NCBI GenBank assembly: GCA_015863215.1
Contig: JACBXN010000088.1
Location: forward strand, 1-64,000
DNA from: Aerococcaceae bacterium DSM 111176
GTDB taxonomy: Bacteria > Bacillota > Bacilli > Lactobacillales > Aerococcaceae
DNA: 64,000 bases
Reading direction: 5' to 3'
The position numbers and the translations under genes were made by a program. The notes below the pieces were generated by a model. The model was not told the origin of the DNA and did not search any database. It was given only the letters and a program-made list of their open reading frames with translations. The stretch's first letter is position 1. The number at the start of each line of letters is the position of its first letter. Below are positions 26,458 through 35,835 of this stretch, piece after piece.

Positions 26458-28236
26458 TTAGAATTCACCTCCTGATTGCAGTACTTCAACTAATGCGGCA
26501 TCGATATTTTCTTTAATCGTGTCATAAGGTTCTGCATCTTCAATCTCAATGTATTTCATCCGGCCAAGTGCTTCACGCACTTCAACCGTTCCTCTTAAAA
26601 TAGACACAATCGACGCACCATAGTTTAATGTCTCTTTGGCCTTTTCGTTAAAGTATAAAATATTTTCCAACATGCGTGCTTGTTTTTGTAATGAAGTAAA
26701 TGTATCCACATCATCGTACGCATTTTGTTGTAAGTAAGCTGTACGAATTAAACCAGCAGTCGCTAGTTTCAAGCGGTCACTATCTGAGAGTGACTCAACC
26801 CCAACTAAACGGACAATTTCTTCTAATTCTGACTCATCAGCTAGTAAAGAGCGGGTTTCTTGAACCATGGCTGGCCACTCAATATTTAAATCTTCTCCTA
26901 CAATGTCATTCACTTGTCCTGAATAAAGCGAATAAGAAGTTAACCAGTTAATCGCTGGGAAGTGACGGCGGCGCGAAAGGCTCGCATCGAGTCCCCAGAA
27001 TACCTTAGCCACACGCATCGTGTTTTGGGTAACAGGTTCTGATGTATCCCCTCCTGGAGGTGAAACGGCACCGATGGCAGTAATGTCACCTTGACGGTTC
27101 GGTGAACCGATAGCAGTGACTTTACCCGCACGCTCATAGTATTCCGCTAAGCGGCTTCCTAAATAAGCGGGATACCCTTCATCTCCTGGCATTTCTTCCA
27201 GACGGCCTGAAATTTCACGCAGAGCCTCAGCCCAACGTGACGTTGAATCGGCCATAATCGCCACAGAATACCCCATATCACGGAAGTATTCCGCAATGGT
27301 GATACCAGTATAGATTGACGCTTCACGCGCCGCTACGGGCATATCAGACGTGTTGGCGATTAAAATCGTACGCTCCATAATCGATTTTCCAGTATGTGGG
27401 TCAATTAATTTGGGGAATTCGTCGATTACTTCCGTCATCTCATTCCCGCGCTCGCCACAGCCGATGTAAACAACGATATCCACATCTGCCCATTTAGCGA
27501 TTTGATGTTGTACGACTGTTTTACCTGCTCCGAAAGGTCCAGGAACCGTTGCTGCACCACCTTTAACAACAGGGAATAAGGTGTCAATGACACGTTGTCC
27601 TGTAATTAATGGACGGTCTGGGCGTTGTTTCGATTTAAACGTCCGTCCTTGACGAATCGGAGACTTTTGAATCATTGTATGATCTGTTGTGTTCCCTTTG
27701 TCATTCGTTACTTGGTATAACGTATCTGCCACATGGAAATCACCATCGGCTAGATTTTGAATCGTTCCTGAAACACCTACCGGCACCATAATTTTATGCG
27801 AAATGGTCGCTGTTTCAGGCACTTCACCGATAATGTCACCAGGTTCAACTTGCGTCCCATTGTCAACTAATGCTTTAAATGACCAAACTGCGTCACGGTC
27901 TAAAGAATCAACCTGGGCACCACGGTCTAAAAATGATGTACCTGATACTTCCGCTAATTTTTCGAGTGGGCGTTGAATCCCATCAAACATTCCAGTTAAT
28001 AAACCCGGTCCTAATTCAACCGATAAAGGCGCGCCCGTTGGTACAACCGGTTCACCGGGGCCGACCATTGAAGTTTCTTCATAAACTTGAATATAAATAT
28101 TTTTACCGCGAATTTGGATAATTTCGCCGACAAGCCCTTGCTCACCAACGTAACACAAGTCACGGATTTTGGCATGATCGATACCTTCGGCCACAACTAA
28201 GGGACCAGATACCGATGTAATAATTCCATTACTCAA
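26458..28236 (-). CDS. ntpA: V-type ATPase subunit A (catalytic head)
   Basis: ATP-hydrolysing subunit of 592 residues. The P-loop GPFGAGKT lies near residue 232, the catalytic [10 protein letters not shown] follows, and the V/A-specific insert of about 90 residues (from about 110, with [13 protein letters not shown]) is present. SANP-like [13 protein letters not shown] is conserved. It lies 12 bases after ntpG. Confidence 0.98.
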   Translation of the reverse strand: MSNGIITSVSGPLVVAEGIDHAKIRDLCYVGEQGLVGEIIQIRGKNIYIQVYEETSMVGPGEPVVPTGAPLSVELGPGLLTGMFDGIQRPLEKLAEVSGTSFLDRGAQVDSLDRDAVWSFKALVDNGTQVEPGDIIGEVPETATISHKIMVPVGVSGTIQNLADGDFHVADTLYQVTNDKGNTTDHTMIQKSPIRQGRTFKSKQRPDRPLITGQRVIDTLFPVVKGGAATVPGPFGAGKTVVQHQIAKWADVDIVVYIGCGERGNEMTEVIDEFPKLIDPHTGKSIMERTILIANTSDMPVAAREASIYTGITIAEYFRDMGYSVAIMADSTSRWAEALREISGRLEEMPGDEGYPAYLGSRLAEYYERAGKVTAIGSPNRQGDITAIGAVSPPGGDTSEPVTQNTMRVAKVFWGLDASLSRRRHFPAINWLTSYSLYSGQVNDIVGEDLNIEWPAMVQETRSLLADESELEEIVRLVGVESLSDSDRLKLATAGLIRTAYLQQNAYDDVDTFTSLQKQARMLENILYFNEKAKETLNYGASIVSILRGTVEVREALGRMKYIEIEDAEPYDTIKENIDAALVEVLQSGGEF

Positions 28237-28248
28237 TGGATCTACCTC

Positions 28249-28563
28249 CTATAAGATTTGACGACCGACGGCTTTGATGACACTCTCATTCAAGCGGTCT
28301 AAGCCCATACTAGTCGCATCATAATCACTTGGTATTAATATAATAGCGGGCATAAATTCATCATCATACTGTTTAATCAGTGATGGTATTTGTTTCGCTA
28401 TCTTTTCTGTTATAAATAAAACGCCATAGCCATCTTGGATAAGTTGTCTAATATTTTTTGAAAGTTCTGGGTCTTCAGCCGTCATATAAAAGACTTTCAT
28501 CCCCAAGAGACTGTAGGCATATATTTCGTCTTTTTCGCCAATAATGGCTATTTTATACTCCAT
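28249..28563 (-). CDS. ntpG: V-type ATPase subunit F (NtpG of E. hirae)
   Basis: A small Rossmann-like stalk subunit (104 residues) that binds subunit D and tunes hydrolysis. YKIAIIGEKDEIYAYSLLGMKVF and the later GVLFITEKIA are typical. E. hirae names this gene ntpG, and general nomenclature calls it F. It is separated by one base from ntpC. Confidence 0.93.
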   Translation of the reverse strand: MEYKIAIIGEKDEIYAYSLLGMKVFYMTAEDPELSKNIRQLIQDGYGVLFITEKIAKQIPSLIKQYDDEFMPAIILIPSDYDATSMGLDRLNESVIKAVGRQIL

Positions 28564-28564
28564 A

Positions 28565-29572
28565 TTACCCTCTCATTCTCTCTCGTATAATGTCAGCATC
28601 AATATTATTTAACTTCCCTGCAAGAATTAAGCGTAAATGATCCACTTCTAATTCTTTTTGTAAAGTATAGTAGATAATTGGAAGTGGGCCAAAAACTTCG
28701 AACTTCGCTTGGCTGAGTGTTTTTAGTTCCGATTCATCGATTGCTTGTTCTAAGCGTCGGATATTCAGGCATCCATTCTCGTCTAAAGCATCTTCAAATA
28801 GATGGCGATAAGTCGCATGTTCACTGAAATATCTAGCTGCTTGCCTTTCGCCTTGTTCACCAATCGAAACGTAATCTGAAGTTTTTAAATTTCCTTCATC
28901 GGTTAAAATCGCAGTTAGTTCCCGCGTCGAATGCCCTAATTTCAAAGCCCTAAAGAAAATTAAAATATTCGTTTCATTAATGATTTGGTCGAAATATTTC
29001 GCAACTTTGGGGTCAGTCATTTCTTCACTGAGGCGCTTTAAGTGATGGACATACGCGCGGTCAATGAAGACGTCTAGCTGTTGATAGTGGTCGATATCGT
29101 CAAAGTAATTACGCATATTTTCCAAATTCCCCATAAAGTAATCTTGAAAAGTATCGCCCTGACCTTCGTTGACAGCTTGGCGTAATTCATAAATGGGAAC
29201 AGGTCCAATGTCGATTAAGGCGTCTGAATAGGTTTGTTTATTCAAACGTTCTTTGAATAAGACTTTGACATTGTGGTAAACATATTTTAAAGTCATTGCT
29301 TCATATAGTGCGGGGTCAGGAATGACTTGTTTGATCCAATGGTAGGTGTCTTTCAACTCATCCATGACCATTGTTTGATAGTCATGCGTTTCGCGGGCTT
29401 GACTCACGCCGTCACGGTAAGGTGTGTTCGACAGTAAATTCAAAGCCTCATGATAATCGCTGGCAGAGAGTAGTCGTTCATAATCTTCCGCTTTGAGTAG
29501 CATCATTTCTTTGACCCGTAAACTCGTATTCAATGAACTAAATCGTGTTTCATAATCTGTTTGCATCTTCAC
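28565..29572 (-). CDS. ntpC: V-type ATPase subunit C (AtpC/NtpC, d-like)
   Basis: A funnel-shaped helical subunit linking the central stalk to the membrane ring; 335 residues. DYETRFSSLNTSLRVKEMMLLKAEDYERLL begins it, and the conserved ELEVDHLRLILAGKLNNID ends it. It lies 30 bases after ntpE. Confidence 0.94.
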   Translation of the reverse strand: MKMQTDYETRFSSLNTSLRVKEMMLLKAEDYERLLSASDYHEALNLLSNTPYRDGVSQARETHDYQTMVMDELKDTYHWIKQVIPDPALYEAMTLKYVYHNVKVLFKERLNKQTYSDALIDIGPVPIYELRQAVNEGQGDTFQDYFMGNLENMRNYFDDIDHYQQLDVFIDRAYVHHLKRLSEEMTDPKVAKYFDQIINETNILIFFRALKLGHSTRELTAILTDEGNLKTSDYVSIGEQGERQAARYFSEHATYRHLFEDALDENGCLNIRRLEQAIDESELKTLSQAKFEVFGPLPIIYYTLQKELEVDHLRLILAGKLNNIDADIIRERMRG

Positions 29573-29602
29573 TGTGACCTCCTTCAGTGTGATTCTTCGT
29601 AT

Positions 29603-30181
29603 CTATTTGTCTTGATTAAATACTTGGTCTAATAAAATCAACTGCAGTTGGCGACGTGTTTCTTCAACTAAATTGTCAAAAAGATAATTATATTCAATGT
29701 CACCGTCCATTAAAATAAAGCCAGCAACACCGGGTATAATCGATTCATTCACACGAACTGAAAAGGCTGATTCGTCTTGAATTGACTCTTTCGTTTGTTC
29801 ACCTAAAACAATTTCTGAGTGCTCCGTTAATTCATGTTGATTCAATAAGTGGTTAATAAACTGGATCGTTTCATCAGAATTAAGCTGATTAAATCCTGAT
29901 TTCACTTCTTTAATATAGTCATCGATAATTTCTTGTTTAATCGCCAATTGTTTATTTCTCTGACCTAACTGTAAACTATTTAGGCGAATATTAAATTGAT
30001 TATCGTGTTGTGCGGTTACTTTTTCCAATTGCGCTTCATGTTTTGCCTTGAGCTGCTCTTTTTGAATGTTGAGCTTTTCTTCTAAAGTATGCGCAAATTC
30101 GGCTAATTCAGCTTGCTTGGTTTGTTCTTCACGGTTGATAACTTGATCAGTAAATGATTGTAATTCCGTTATTTTAGTCAC
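29603..30181 (-). CDS. ntpE: V-type ATPase subunit E (peripheral stalk)
   Basis: A long N-terminal coiled coil rich in Glu, Lys and Gln (about residues 1-95) pairs with NtpF to form the stator. The C-terminal globular domain contains VPGVAGFILMDGDIEYNY-like strands. Length 192. It is 42 bases after ntpK. Confidence 0.92.
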   Translation of the reverse strand: MTKITELQSFTDQVINREEQTKQAELAEFAHTLEEKLNIQKEQLKAKHEAQLEKVTAQHDNQFNIRLNSLQLGQRNKQLAIKQEIIDDYIKEVKSGFNQLNSDETIQFINHLLNQHELTEHSEIVLGEQTKESIQDESAFSVRVNESIIPGVAGFILMDGDIEYNYLFDNLVEETRRQLQLILLDQVFNQDK

Positions 30182-30223
30182 TTGAAATCCCTCCTTTGTT
30201 TAATTTATTTGACATGGTGTAAA

Positions 30224-30700
30224 TTAAACAAATAGGAACATTAATAATGAAATAACAAATCCTAAAATCGCATAAGTCTCAACCATCGCTGAGAAGACAA
30301 TCCCTTGTGTCGCATTTTCAGGGCGTTGTGCTAAAATTTGCATCCCACCAATTGAAGCGCGCGCTTGAGCCGGTGCAGATGTGTAACCCGTTACCGCAAC
30401 AGGTAGGGCACACATCACATAATACCAACCCGTTGTTGTTGTCATTTCAGGTGATAATTGGAGTAACATCAGTAATCCAATAACGAAACCATATAAACCT
30501 TGAGTCGCGGGTAATAATTGTAGCACTAACGCTTGACCGAATAATTCCGGTTTTTCTTTAACGAGTGCTGAAGCCGCTTCACCGGCCATACCAACACCAC
30601 GCGCTGATCCAATCCCACCGCCGATTGTGGCGATAGCTACACCTAAACCACCAAAGATTAAGCCAAGATTTTCTCCAAATAATGTTGTTAAAAAGTCCAT
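30224..30700 (-). CDS. ntpK: V-type ATPase subunit K (membrane rotor), sodium-type site
   Basis: A duplicated two-hairpin proteolipid with four membrane helices and 158 residues. The sodium ligands known in E. hirae NtpK (L61, T64, Q65, Q110, E139) are all kept, as L63, T66, Q67, Q112 and E141. A Na+-translocating enzyme is therefore inferred. It is the most strongly conserved gene of the operon. Confidence 0.96.
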   Translation of the reverse strand: MDFLTTLFGENLGLIFGGLGVAIATIGGGIGSARGVGMAGEAASALVKEKPELFGQALVLQLLPATQGLYGFVIGLLMLLQLSPEMTTTTGWYYVMCALPVAVTGYTSAPAQARASIGGMQILAQRPENATQGIVFSAMVETYAILGFVISLLMFLFV

Positions 30701-30724
30701 TGTATTTCCTCCAATATAAATAAA

Positions 30725-32683
30725 TTAATGATCACGACGAATGTGTATATGCTTTTCCAGGGGTTTTAGAGGGGTGAATCGTTTACCACCTGACTCATAA
30801 AACTTACCGAAAAATTCAACGAATTGTAGACGCATCGAATGCACATACGCTCCTAAATAGGTAATAAAGATATTTAAACTATGTAAAACGATAAACAGTA
30901 ATATACCAACGGTAAAGCGTGCCACGGGTGGGAGTAATCCAACGATTAAGTTGAAGGCCATCCCAATGTTTGCTCCGGCAACACCTAAGGCGGTTAGACG
31001 GGTATAACTGACGATATCTCCGACTAATCCGGCCACATCAATTAAACCGAATAGCCCTTTCCCGACACCGACTAATTTATTCGGTGTTACGATGATATTT
31101 GCGATAAACATACCGATAATGTTACCTAGTAGTAATACTAAACCAATTGTTTGAATAATCGGTTGGTTAAAGAGTGTATTAACTGCAAGTAGCGCACCAC
31201 CTAGAATCATCATCATCCATTGCACCGCATCCAAATAGAAACTCGAATAATCTTTTTCCTGGAGAGCTAAGCGTGCTTTCAAGAAATATCCAACCATCAT
31301 GTGGACGAGTCCGATTGCGACTGAGAAGATCATAATTTCAATCACATTATCAGACATACTCATCACTCTAAACGGTAGGTCATAACCAAAGAAACTTCCG
31401 AAGAATAAACCAATAATCATGGTTCCAACCGCATTAAACTTAAACATCTTCATCGATTGTTTCATTGATTCAGAGAGTGTCGTCATTCGTCCTGCGATAA
31501 ATGTTGCGATAAATAAGAGTAAACCATACCCTACGTCAGCACTCATTAAACCAAAGAATAAAATTTGGAAGAATGTGTAGTAAGGGGTTGGGTCGACGGA
31601 ATCATAAGTAGGGACACCGTATTGTAAAGTCAATGACTCAAACGGCCGTGCTAACCAATGGTTCGTTAATTTGGTTGGTACTTCGTTTGCTTCAATTTCT
31701 TCCGGTTTCGCATCTGATACAAAAACGGCCATTGCCACTGTTTCAAAGGAATCTTCAATGGATTGGCGGACATCATCAACTTGAATATCCTCCAACCACG
31801 CTTCAATCACGGTTACATGATTACTCTGTAAGACTAATTCCTGAGCTTTTATTCGTTCAATTCGGTTAGCTAGATCTTCTTCTGCTAAGAGTAAAGTGTC
31901 AAGTGTTTGTGACTCTGTCTTTAATTGTTGGCGAATGTCTAGGTCTTTACTTACTAATGTTTCGCGTTTCGTTAAATTCTCTTCCAAAGCCACTTTAGGT
32001 GGTTCTTCATAAGAATAAACTAATGGTGACCATTGGTATTGTCTAAGCACTGGCATCAAGTCTTTATTCAATGACTTTTCCGTCACGATGACATAACCAA
32101 TCAAATCTTTCGAATAAAATATATCGTCAATAAAGTAATTTGCGTCCCATTCACCTAAAGCTGTCTTTAAGTGATCTTGTTGTTCTGTCGGAATCGTTCC
32201 GTAATGAACATCGAAATGCGATAACTCCTTGGCAATTTTAGGATTTAAATCCAGTGACTGCCACTGACGAAGAAACAATTCTTGTTCTTCGAGTGACTGT
32301 AAATCCTTCTGGATGCGACTTAATTCGCTGCGCTGTTTCTCTAAGTCAAATAATAATGATTCAATGCCGAGGGACTTAACAGTCTGTTCTAATTGTTCAA
32401 GTGAATAGACCGGTCGTTCTTTGAAATGATGGCGCCAATTCTTAGGTGGTACATAATCTTTCAAAAAAGTAATCATATCCCGTAATTCACGTAACCGCAT
32501 TTCGTCGCTTATTCGGTCCTCGACTAGATTATGAGGCTCTTTGAAAAAATTCTGATCCTCTTCAACCAGTGCATCAAAAGGGGTAATGTGTGTTTCTTTG
32601 ACTTCTTGTAAATGTTCTAATAGGCTTTCAACGTTTTGAGGTTCACTAACGATTGTCAGCCGCTTCATCTTTGCGATAGCCAT
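30725..32683 (-). CDS. ntpI: V-type ATPase subunit I (membrane stator, a-subunit)
   Basis: A 652-residue protein. The N-terminal cytosolic half (to about 335) has coiled coils, and a C-terminal half of about eight membrane helices provides the ion half-channels. FFGLMSADVGYGL, the family's conserved second helix, and SYTRLTALGVAGANIG, with the essential Arg, are present. The N-terminus overlaps ntpF by 38 bases. Confidence 0.95.
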   Translation of the reverse strand: MAIAKMKRLTIVSEPQNVESLLEHLQEVKETHITPFDALVEEDQNFFKEPHNLVEDRISDEMRLRELRDMITFLKDYVPPKNWRHHFKERPVYSLEQLEQTVKSLGIESLLFDLEKQRSELSRIQKDLQSLEEQELFLRQWQSLDLNPKIAKELSHFDVHYGTIPTEQQDHLKTALGEWDANYFIDDIFYSKDLIGYVIVTEKSLNKDLMPVLRQYQWSPLVYSYEEPPKVALEENLTKRETLVSKDLDIRQQLKTESQTLDTLLLAEEDLANRIERIKAQELVLQSNHVTVIEAWLEDIQVDDVRQSIEDSFETVAMAVFVSDAKPEEIEANEVPTKLTNHWLARPFESLTLQYGVPTYDSVDPTPYYTFFQILFFGLMSADVGYGLLLFIATFIAGRMTTLSESMKQSMKMFKFNAVGTMIIGLFFGSFFGYDLPFRVMSMSDNVIEIMIFSVAIGLVHMMVGYFLKARLALQEKDYSSFYLDAVQWMMMILGGALLAVNTLFNQPIIQTIGLVLLLGNIIGMFIANIIVTPNKLVGVGKGLFGLIDVAGLVGDIVSYTRLTALGVAGANIGMAFNLIVGLLPPVARFTVGILLFIVLHSLNIFITYLGAYVHSMRLQFVEFFGKFYESGGKRFTPLKPLEKHIHIRRDH

Positions 32684-32996
32684 AAGCGTTCATTACCTCC
32701 TCAATGCCTTTGGTTATTAGTCCTTCTTTCTGCTGTGAATAGATATCCGTCATCTTATGACGGTATTCTTCAGCTTCTTGATTGAACTGTGCATTTTCTT
32801 CCTCAAGGCGTGTTTCATTTTGTTGTTCTAAGGCAGTTTCATGAGCATTTAATTGTTGGTCAAGTGACTCTTTAAATGCATCAATTTCTTGGGTTAATTT
32901 ATCTTGAAGTCCTATTTTTTCATCTTCTAAATCTTGTCCCAACTGTGTAATTCTGCGCTCAGCCTCTTTGACCTGATCAATAATTTCTCTACTCAT
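32646..32996 (-). CDS. ntpF: V-type ATPase peripheral stalk subunit (NtpF of E. hirae, G/H type)
   Basis: A 116-residue almost purely helical coiled coil (Glu, Gln, Lys-rich) beginning IIDQVKEAERRITQLGQDLE. It matches the partner of NtpE in the stator. It is first of the ATPase genes, as in E. hirae (F-I-K-E-C-G-A-B-D). It starts only 21 bases after ktrA, so potassium transport and the ATPase share a transcript. Confidence 0.88.
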   Translation of the reverse strand: MSREIIDQVKEAERRITQLGQDLEDEKIGLQDKLTQEIDAFKESLDQQLNAHETALEQQNETRLEEENAQFNQEAEEYRHKMTDIYSQQKEGLITKGIEEVMNAYGYRKDEAADNR

Positions 32997-33017
32997 TTAA
33001 TCCCTCCCTTTCTATTA

Positions 33018-33677
33018 CTATTTTAAATTAACTAAGGCACTCTTGTCTTCGGTTACGCCGACAAAGTAATTATTAATGGAAATTTTTGTACTCGGTAAAA
33101 TAGATACTTCTAAACTTGTTTTGCCTTTTTCACCGATTGCTATAATATTGACATGATAACGTCCTCTAAAGTCAATTTCCTCAATGGTTTTACCGACCCA
33201 TTTATCTTTAGCTCTAAATTCAATCACATCATGCTGTTCATCAATCGCCATTAAGCTTTGCGTTGATGATTGGCTTAATACCTGCCCTATTTGAATCCCC
33301 ATATCACGCTCAGGTAAAATAACACGGTGAGCACCAACTCGTTTCAATACTTCAGCGTAACTTTCATTTTTACTCTTAACAATAATTTCTGGAATACCCA
33401 ATTGTTCTAAATTCATGATGCCTAAAATAACATCTTCTAAGTGTAATGATGCAGCAATAACTACTGTTTCACATTGATCAATTCCAGCTTCTTGTAATTG
33501 ATCTAATTGAGTGAAATCTGCTTGCACTGCATAATCAATATCTTCCATAATTTCTCTAACATGATCCATATCATTATCAATACCAATGACTTGAACATCG
33601 TTTTCGGTTAATGTTCTCGCTAAAGATGATCCAAAAATACCTAGTCCTAAAACGCCAATTCTTCTAACTCTTTTCAT
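33018..33677 (-). CDS. ktrA: Ktr/Trk potassium uptake regulatory subunit
   Basis: An octameric gating ring of 219 residues. The RCK-N Rossmann domain (GLGIFGSSLARTL, with D37-type acidic end of strand 2 in GIDND) binds ATP/ADP. The RCK-C domain (about 140-215) is where c-di-AMP binds in other Firmicutes KtrA; whether it does here is inferred from family. It lies 14 bases after ktrB. Confidence 0.94.
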   Translation of the reverse strand: MKRVRRIGVLGLGIFGSSLARTLTENDVQVIGIDNDMDHVREIMEDIDYAVQADFTQLDQLQEAGIDQCETVVIAASLHLEDVILGIMNLEQLGIPEIIVKSKNESYAEVLKRVGAHRVILPERDMGIQIGQVLSQSSTQSLMAIDEQHDVIEFRAKDKWVGKTIEEIDFRGRYHVNIIAIGEKGKTSLEVSILPSTKISINNYFVGVTEDKSALVNLK

Positions 33678-33691
33678 TTAATTTCTCCTTA

Positions 33692-35023
33692 TTAACCAAT
33701 CATTATCTTGCCTTCAGGTAGATGAATGGATGATTCTTTCTTCGTATCACCAAATGACCACATGAAAGTCATCAGTCCTACTCGACCTATAAACATGACT
33801 AATATCAACAATACCTTCCCGAATGAAGTTAAGTTTGGGGTTAAGCCCATTGTTAACCCAACGGTCGCAAAACAGGAAACAACTTCCATCAATACATATT
33901 CCAAACCAAATCCTGGTGGAATTGTTTCAGTTATAGCGAGTAGTAACGTTGCTATAGTAACTAAGGAAATTGAACCAATGAATAATAGTAAAGCACGTTT
34001 GACATAATCAATTGGAATCGCTCGTTTAAACGCAGACAATTCCTTCCCTTGAAACGTACGGATAAAGTACAAAATTAAAACAAATAGCGTTGTAATTTTC
34101 AAACCACCACCCGTTGATCCTGATGTAGCTCCGATGAACATTAAAATAATGGTAATTAAAACAAGTGGTAATCCAACTTGAGCATAATCAACGGTAGTAT
34201 AACCTGCTGTTCTAGGTGTTATGGCTAAAAAGATATAATTGGCGATCCGGTCGCCGACCGATAAATCTGCAAAGTAAGGATTTTGTTCTCCGATATAAGC
34301 AATTAATAAAATGCTTGTGATTAAGATAATTCCTACCATCATAAGGACTATTTTGGTATGGAGTAAGAGTCGTTTGTTCTTAAAATAAGTGAGCACGTCT
34401 CTCCAAACAATAAAACCAAAGCCTCCGGCAAAAATTAAAAAGGCAATGACTAATACGACATAAGCGTTGTCTCTAAAGCTGATTAAGCTGTCGCCGAATA
34501 GGTCAAACCCGGCATTACAAAAGGCGGAAATGCTGTGAAATAATGAGTAATAAATGCCTTTGATCCAGCCTAAGCGGGGAATAAAGTCGAAGGAAAGCAG
34601 CAGTGCTCCTAATCCTTGGATCGTTAAGGCAAAACGAATGACATAAAACATTAATTGCTTCGATTCAGCTAAGCTGTCGATATTTAATGATTCGAGTAGA
34701 ACGAGGTCATTCTTAATTGAGGACTTGCGTCCTAATAAGGCAAAACCCATCACGACGAGAGACATAAAACCAAGTCCTCCAATTTCAATTAACGAAATGA
34801 TGACTGTTTTACCAAAATACGACCAGTGAGTCAGCGTGTTTAATGTAATTTGACCCGTTACACAAACAGCTGATGTGGCTGTGAATAGTGCGTCAAGAAA
34901 ACTCGTCTCCATGCCTGGTTGTTGACTGATAGGTAGCATTAATAATAATGTTCCGATCAAAATTACTGAGGCAAAGCCAAGTAATATGGTTTGCGGTACA
35001 GATAAATTCTTATATTGTAACAT
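33692..35023 (-). CDS. ktrB: Ktr/Trk potassium uptake membrane subunit (NtpJ/KtrB family)
   Basis: A 443-residue K+ channel-like transporter with four M1-P-M2 repeats. The selectivity-filter Gly of each repeat is visible in SAVCVTGQ, AFCNAGFD, ITPRTAGYT and CFATVGLT. An intramembrane gating loop (GATSGSTGGGLK) precedes the last repeats. In E. hirae the homologous ntpJ closes the ATPase operon; here the ktrB-ktrA pair opens it. An attenuator-like leader precedes it. Confidence 0.94.
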   Translation of the reverse strand: MLQYKNLSVPQTILLGFASVILIGTLLLMLPISQQPGMETSFLDALFTATSAVCVTGQITLNTLTHWSYFGKTVIISLIEIGGLGFMSLVVMGFALLGRKSSIKNDLVLLESLNIDSLAESKQLMFYVIRFALTIQGLGALLLSFDFIPRLGWIKGIYYSLFHSISAFCNAGFDLFGDSLISFRDNAYVVLVIAFLIFAGGFGFIVWRDVLTYFKNKRLLLHTKIVLMMVGIILITSILLIAYIGEQNPYFADLSVGDRIANYIFLAITPRTAGYTTVDYAQVGLPLVLITIILMFIGATSGSTGGGLKITTLFVLILYFIRTFQGKELSAFKRAIPIDYVKRALLLFIGSISLVTIATLLLAITETIPPGFGLEYVLMEVVSCFATVGLTMGLTPNLTSFGKVLLILVMFIGRVGLMTFMWSFGDTKKESSIHLPEGKIMIG

Positions 35024-35048
35024 ATCAATTTCTCCTCAATAAAGATAT

Positions 35049-35156
35049 AAAAAAAGTGCGCAACAAGGCCCTATTCCCGCCCTGGAATAGTAAAACCTCA
35101 AGCTGCACACTCGACCTAACAAAAATATATCTATGTTACTCGCATAAATACGATAT
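35049..35156 (-). promoter_or_regulatory. ktrB leader with hairpin and intrinsic terminator (attenuator)
   Basis: From the predicted start near 35154 the RNA forms a hairpin (ATATCTAT/ATAGATAT). It then forms a long stem GTGTGCA...TGCGCAC (35110-35104 with 35062-35056) enclosing TATTCC/GGAATA, and then seven U just before ktrB. A terminator between promoter and first gene suggests attenuation. The ligand is unknown; I could not fit it to the c-di-AMP (ydaO) riboswitch or a T-box. Confidence 0.6.
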
Positions 35157-35160
35157 AGAT

Positions 35161-35169
35161 ATTATAACA
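35161..35169 (-). promoter_or_regulatory. Extended -10 promoter of ktrBA-ntp operon
   Basis: Minus-strand TGTTATAAT with TATAAT at 35161-35166; the -35 region is weak. Confidence 0.6.
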
Positions 35170-35197
35170 AACGTCAGGTCAGTATGCTAGGATATAC

Positions 35198-35249
35198 AAA
35201 AAAATAGTATCCACTTTTGAATCATCACGATATCAAAAGTAGATACTAT
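35198..35249 (-). terminator. Terminator at the end of the S10-alpha superoperon
   Basis: Minus-strand 17-base arms (one mismatch) ATAGTATCTACTTTTGA/TCAAAAGTGGATACTAT, then TTTTTTTG. It separates rplQ from the ktrB promoter. Confidence 0.88.
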
Positions 35250-35309
35250 TCTAAACCCTTTTATTCAATAAGTAAATTGAATTCAATAAAATAATAAAAA
35301 ATTTATTGG

Positions 35310-35421
35310 AAATAAAAAACACTTAACGATGATTGATACGGCCCGAATTATCGAGCCGTAACACAGAGCTAGACCTTACTGTAAACAGTAAAATCATAAC
35401 ACTCTCCCATCATATTAAGTG
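35310..35421 (-). ncRNA. Branched RNA structure just after rplQ
   Basis: In the rplQ 3' region, CACTTAA (35421-35415) can pair with TTAAGTG (35326-35320), extended by ATGAT/ATCAT. This closes a loop containing two hairpins: TTACTG/CAGTAA, and ACGGCTCG/CGGGCCGT with loop ATAATT. A TTTTTTATT run follows. It may be a first, branched terminator of the superoperon or a processed 3' RNA. Confidence 0.45.
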
Positions 35422-35432
35422 ATTAGTTGTTA

Positions 35433-35813
35433 TTATACTAATTCTAAGATTACCATTGGTGCACCGTCTCCGCGACGTGGACCTTTTTTAAGAATACGAG
35501 TATAACCACCATTACGTTCTTGGTAGCGATCTGCATATTCGTTAAACACACGTTGTAAAACAGTTTCGATAATAACTTCGTCGTCCTCGATACGAGCGTC
35601 TGCTAATTCGTTACGTAAGAATGCAGCAGCTTTACGACGACTTGCTAAATCACCTTTTTTACCTAGTGTGATCATTTTATCAACAAAACGACGTACTTCT
35701 TTTGCACGTGCTTCAGTTGTTTCAATGCGTTCATTGATGATTACATCTGTCGTTAAGTCACGTAATAATGCTTTACGTTGTGAGCTTGTACGACCTAATT
35801 TACGGTATGCCAT
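35433..35813 (-). CDS. rplQ: 50S ribosomal protein L17
   Basis: Lines the peptide exit region of the 50S subunit. The 126-residue sequence opens [19 protein letters not shown] and ends [12 protein letters not shown], both family hallmarks. It is last in the superoperon, 22 bases after rpoA. In most Firmicutes ecfA1 follows; here ktrB and the V-ATPase genes do. Confidence 0.98.
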   Translation of the reverse strand: MAYRKLGRTSSQRKALLRDLTTDVIINERIETTEARAKEVRRFVDKMITLGKKGDLASRRKAAAFLRNELADARIEDDEVIIETVLQRVFNEYADRYQERNGGYTRILKKGPRRGDGAPMVILELV

Positions 35814-35835
35814 ACAGGAAGCCTCCTTTTATCTA

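Noticed and set aside
35024-35160. c-di-AMP (ydaO) riboswitch or T-box before ktrB
   Set aside because: No recognisable core of either; too few bases lie between promoter and terminator for a full ydaO aptamer.
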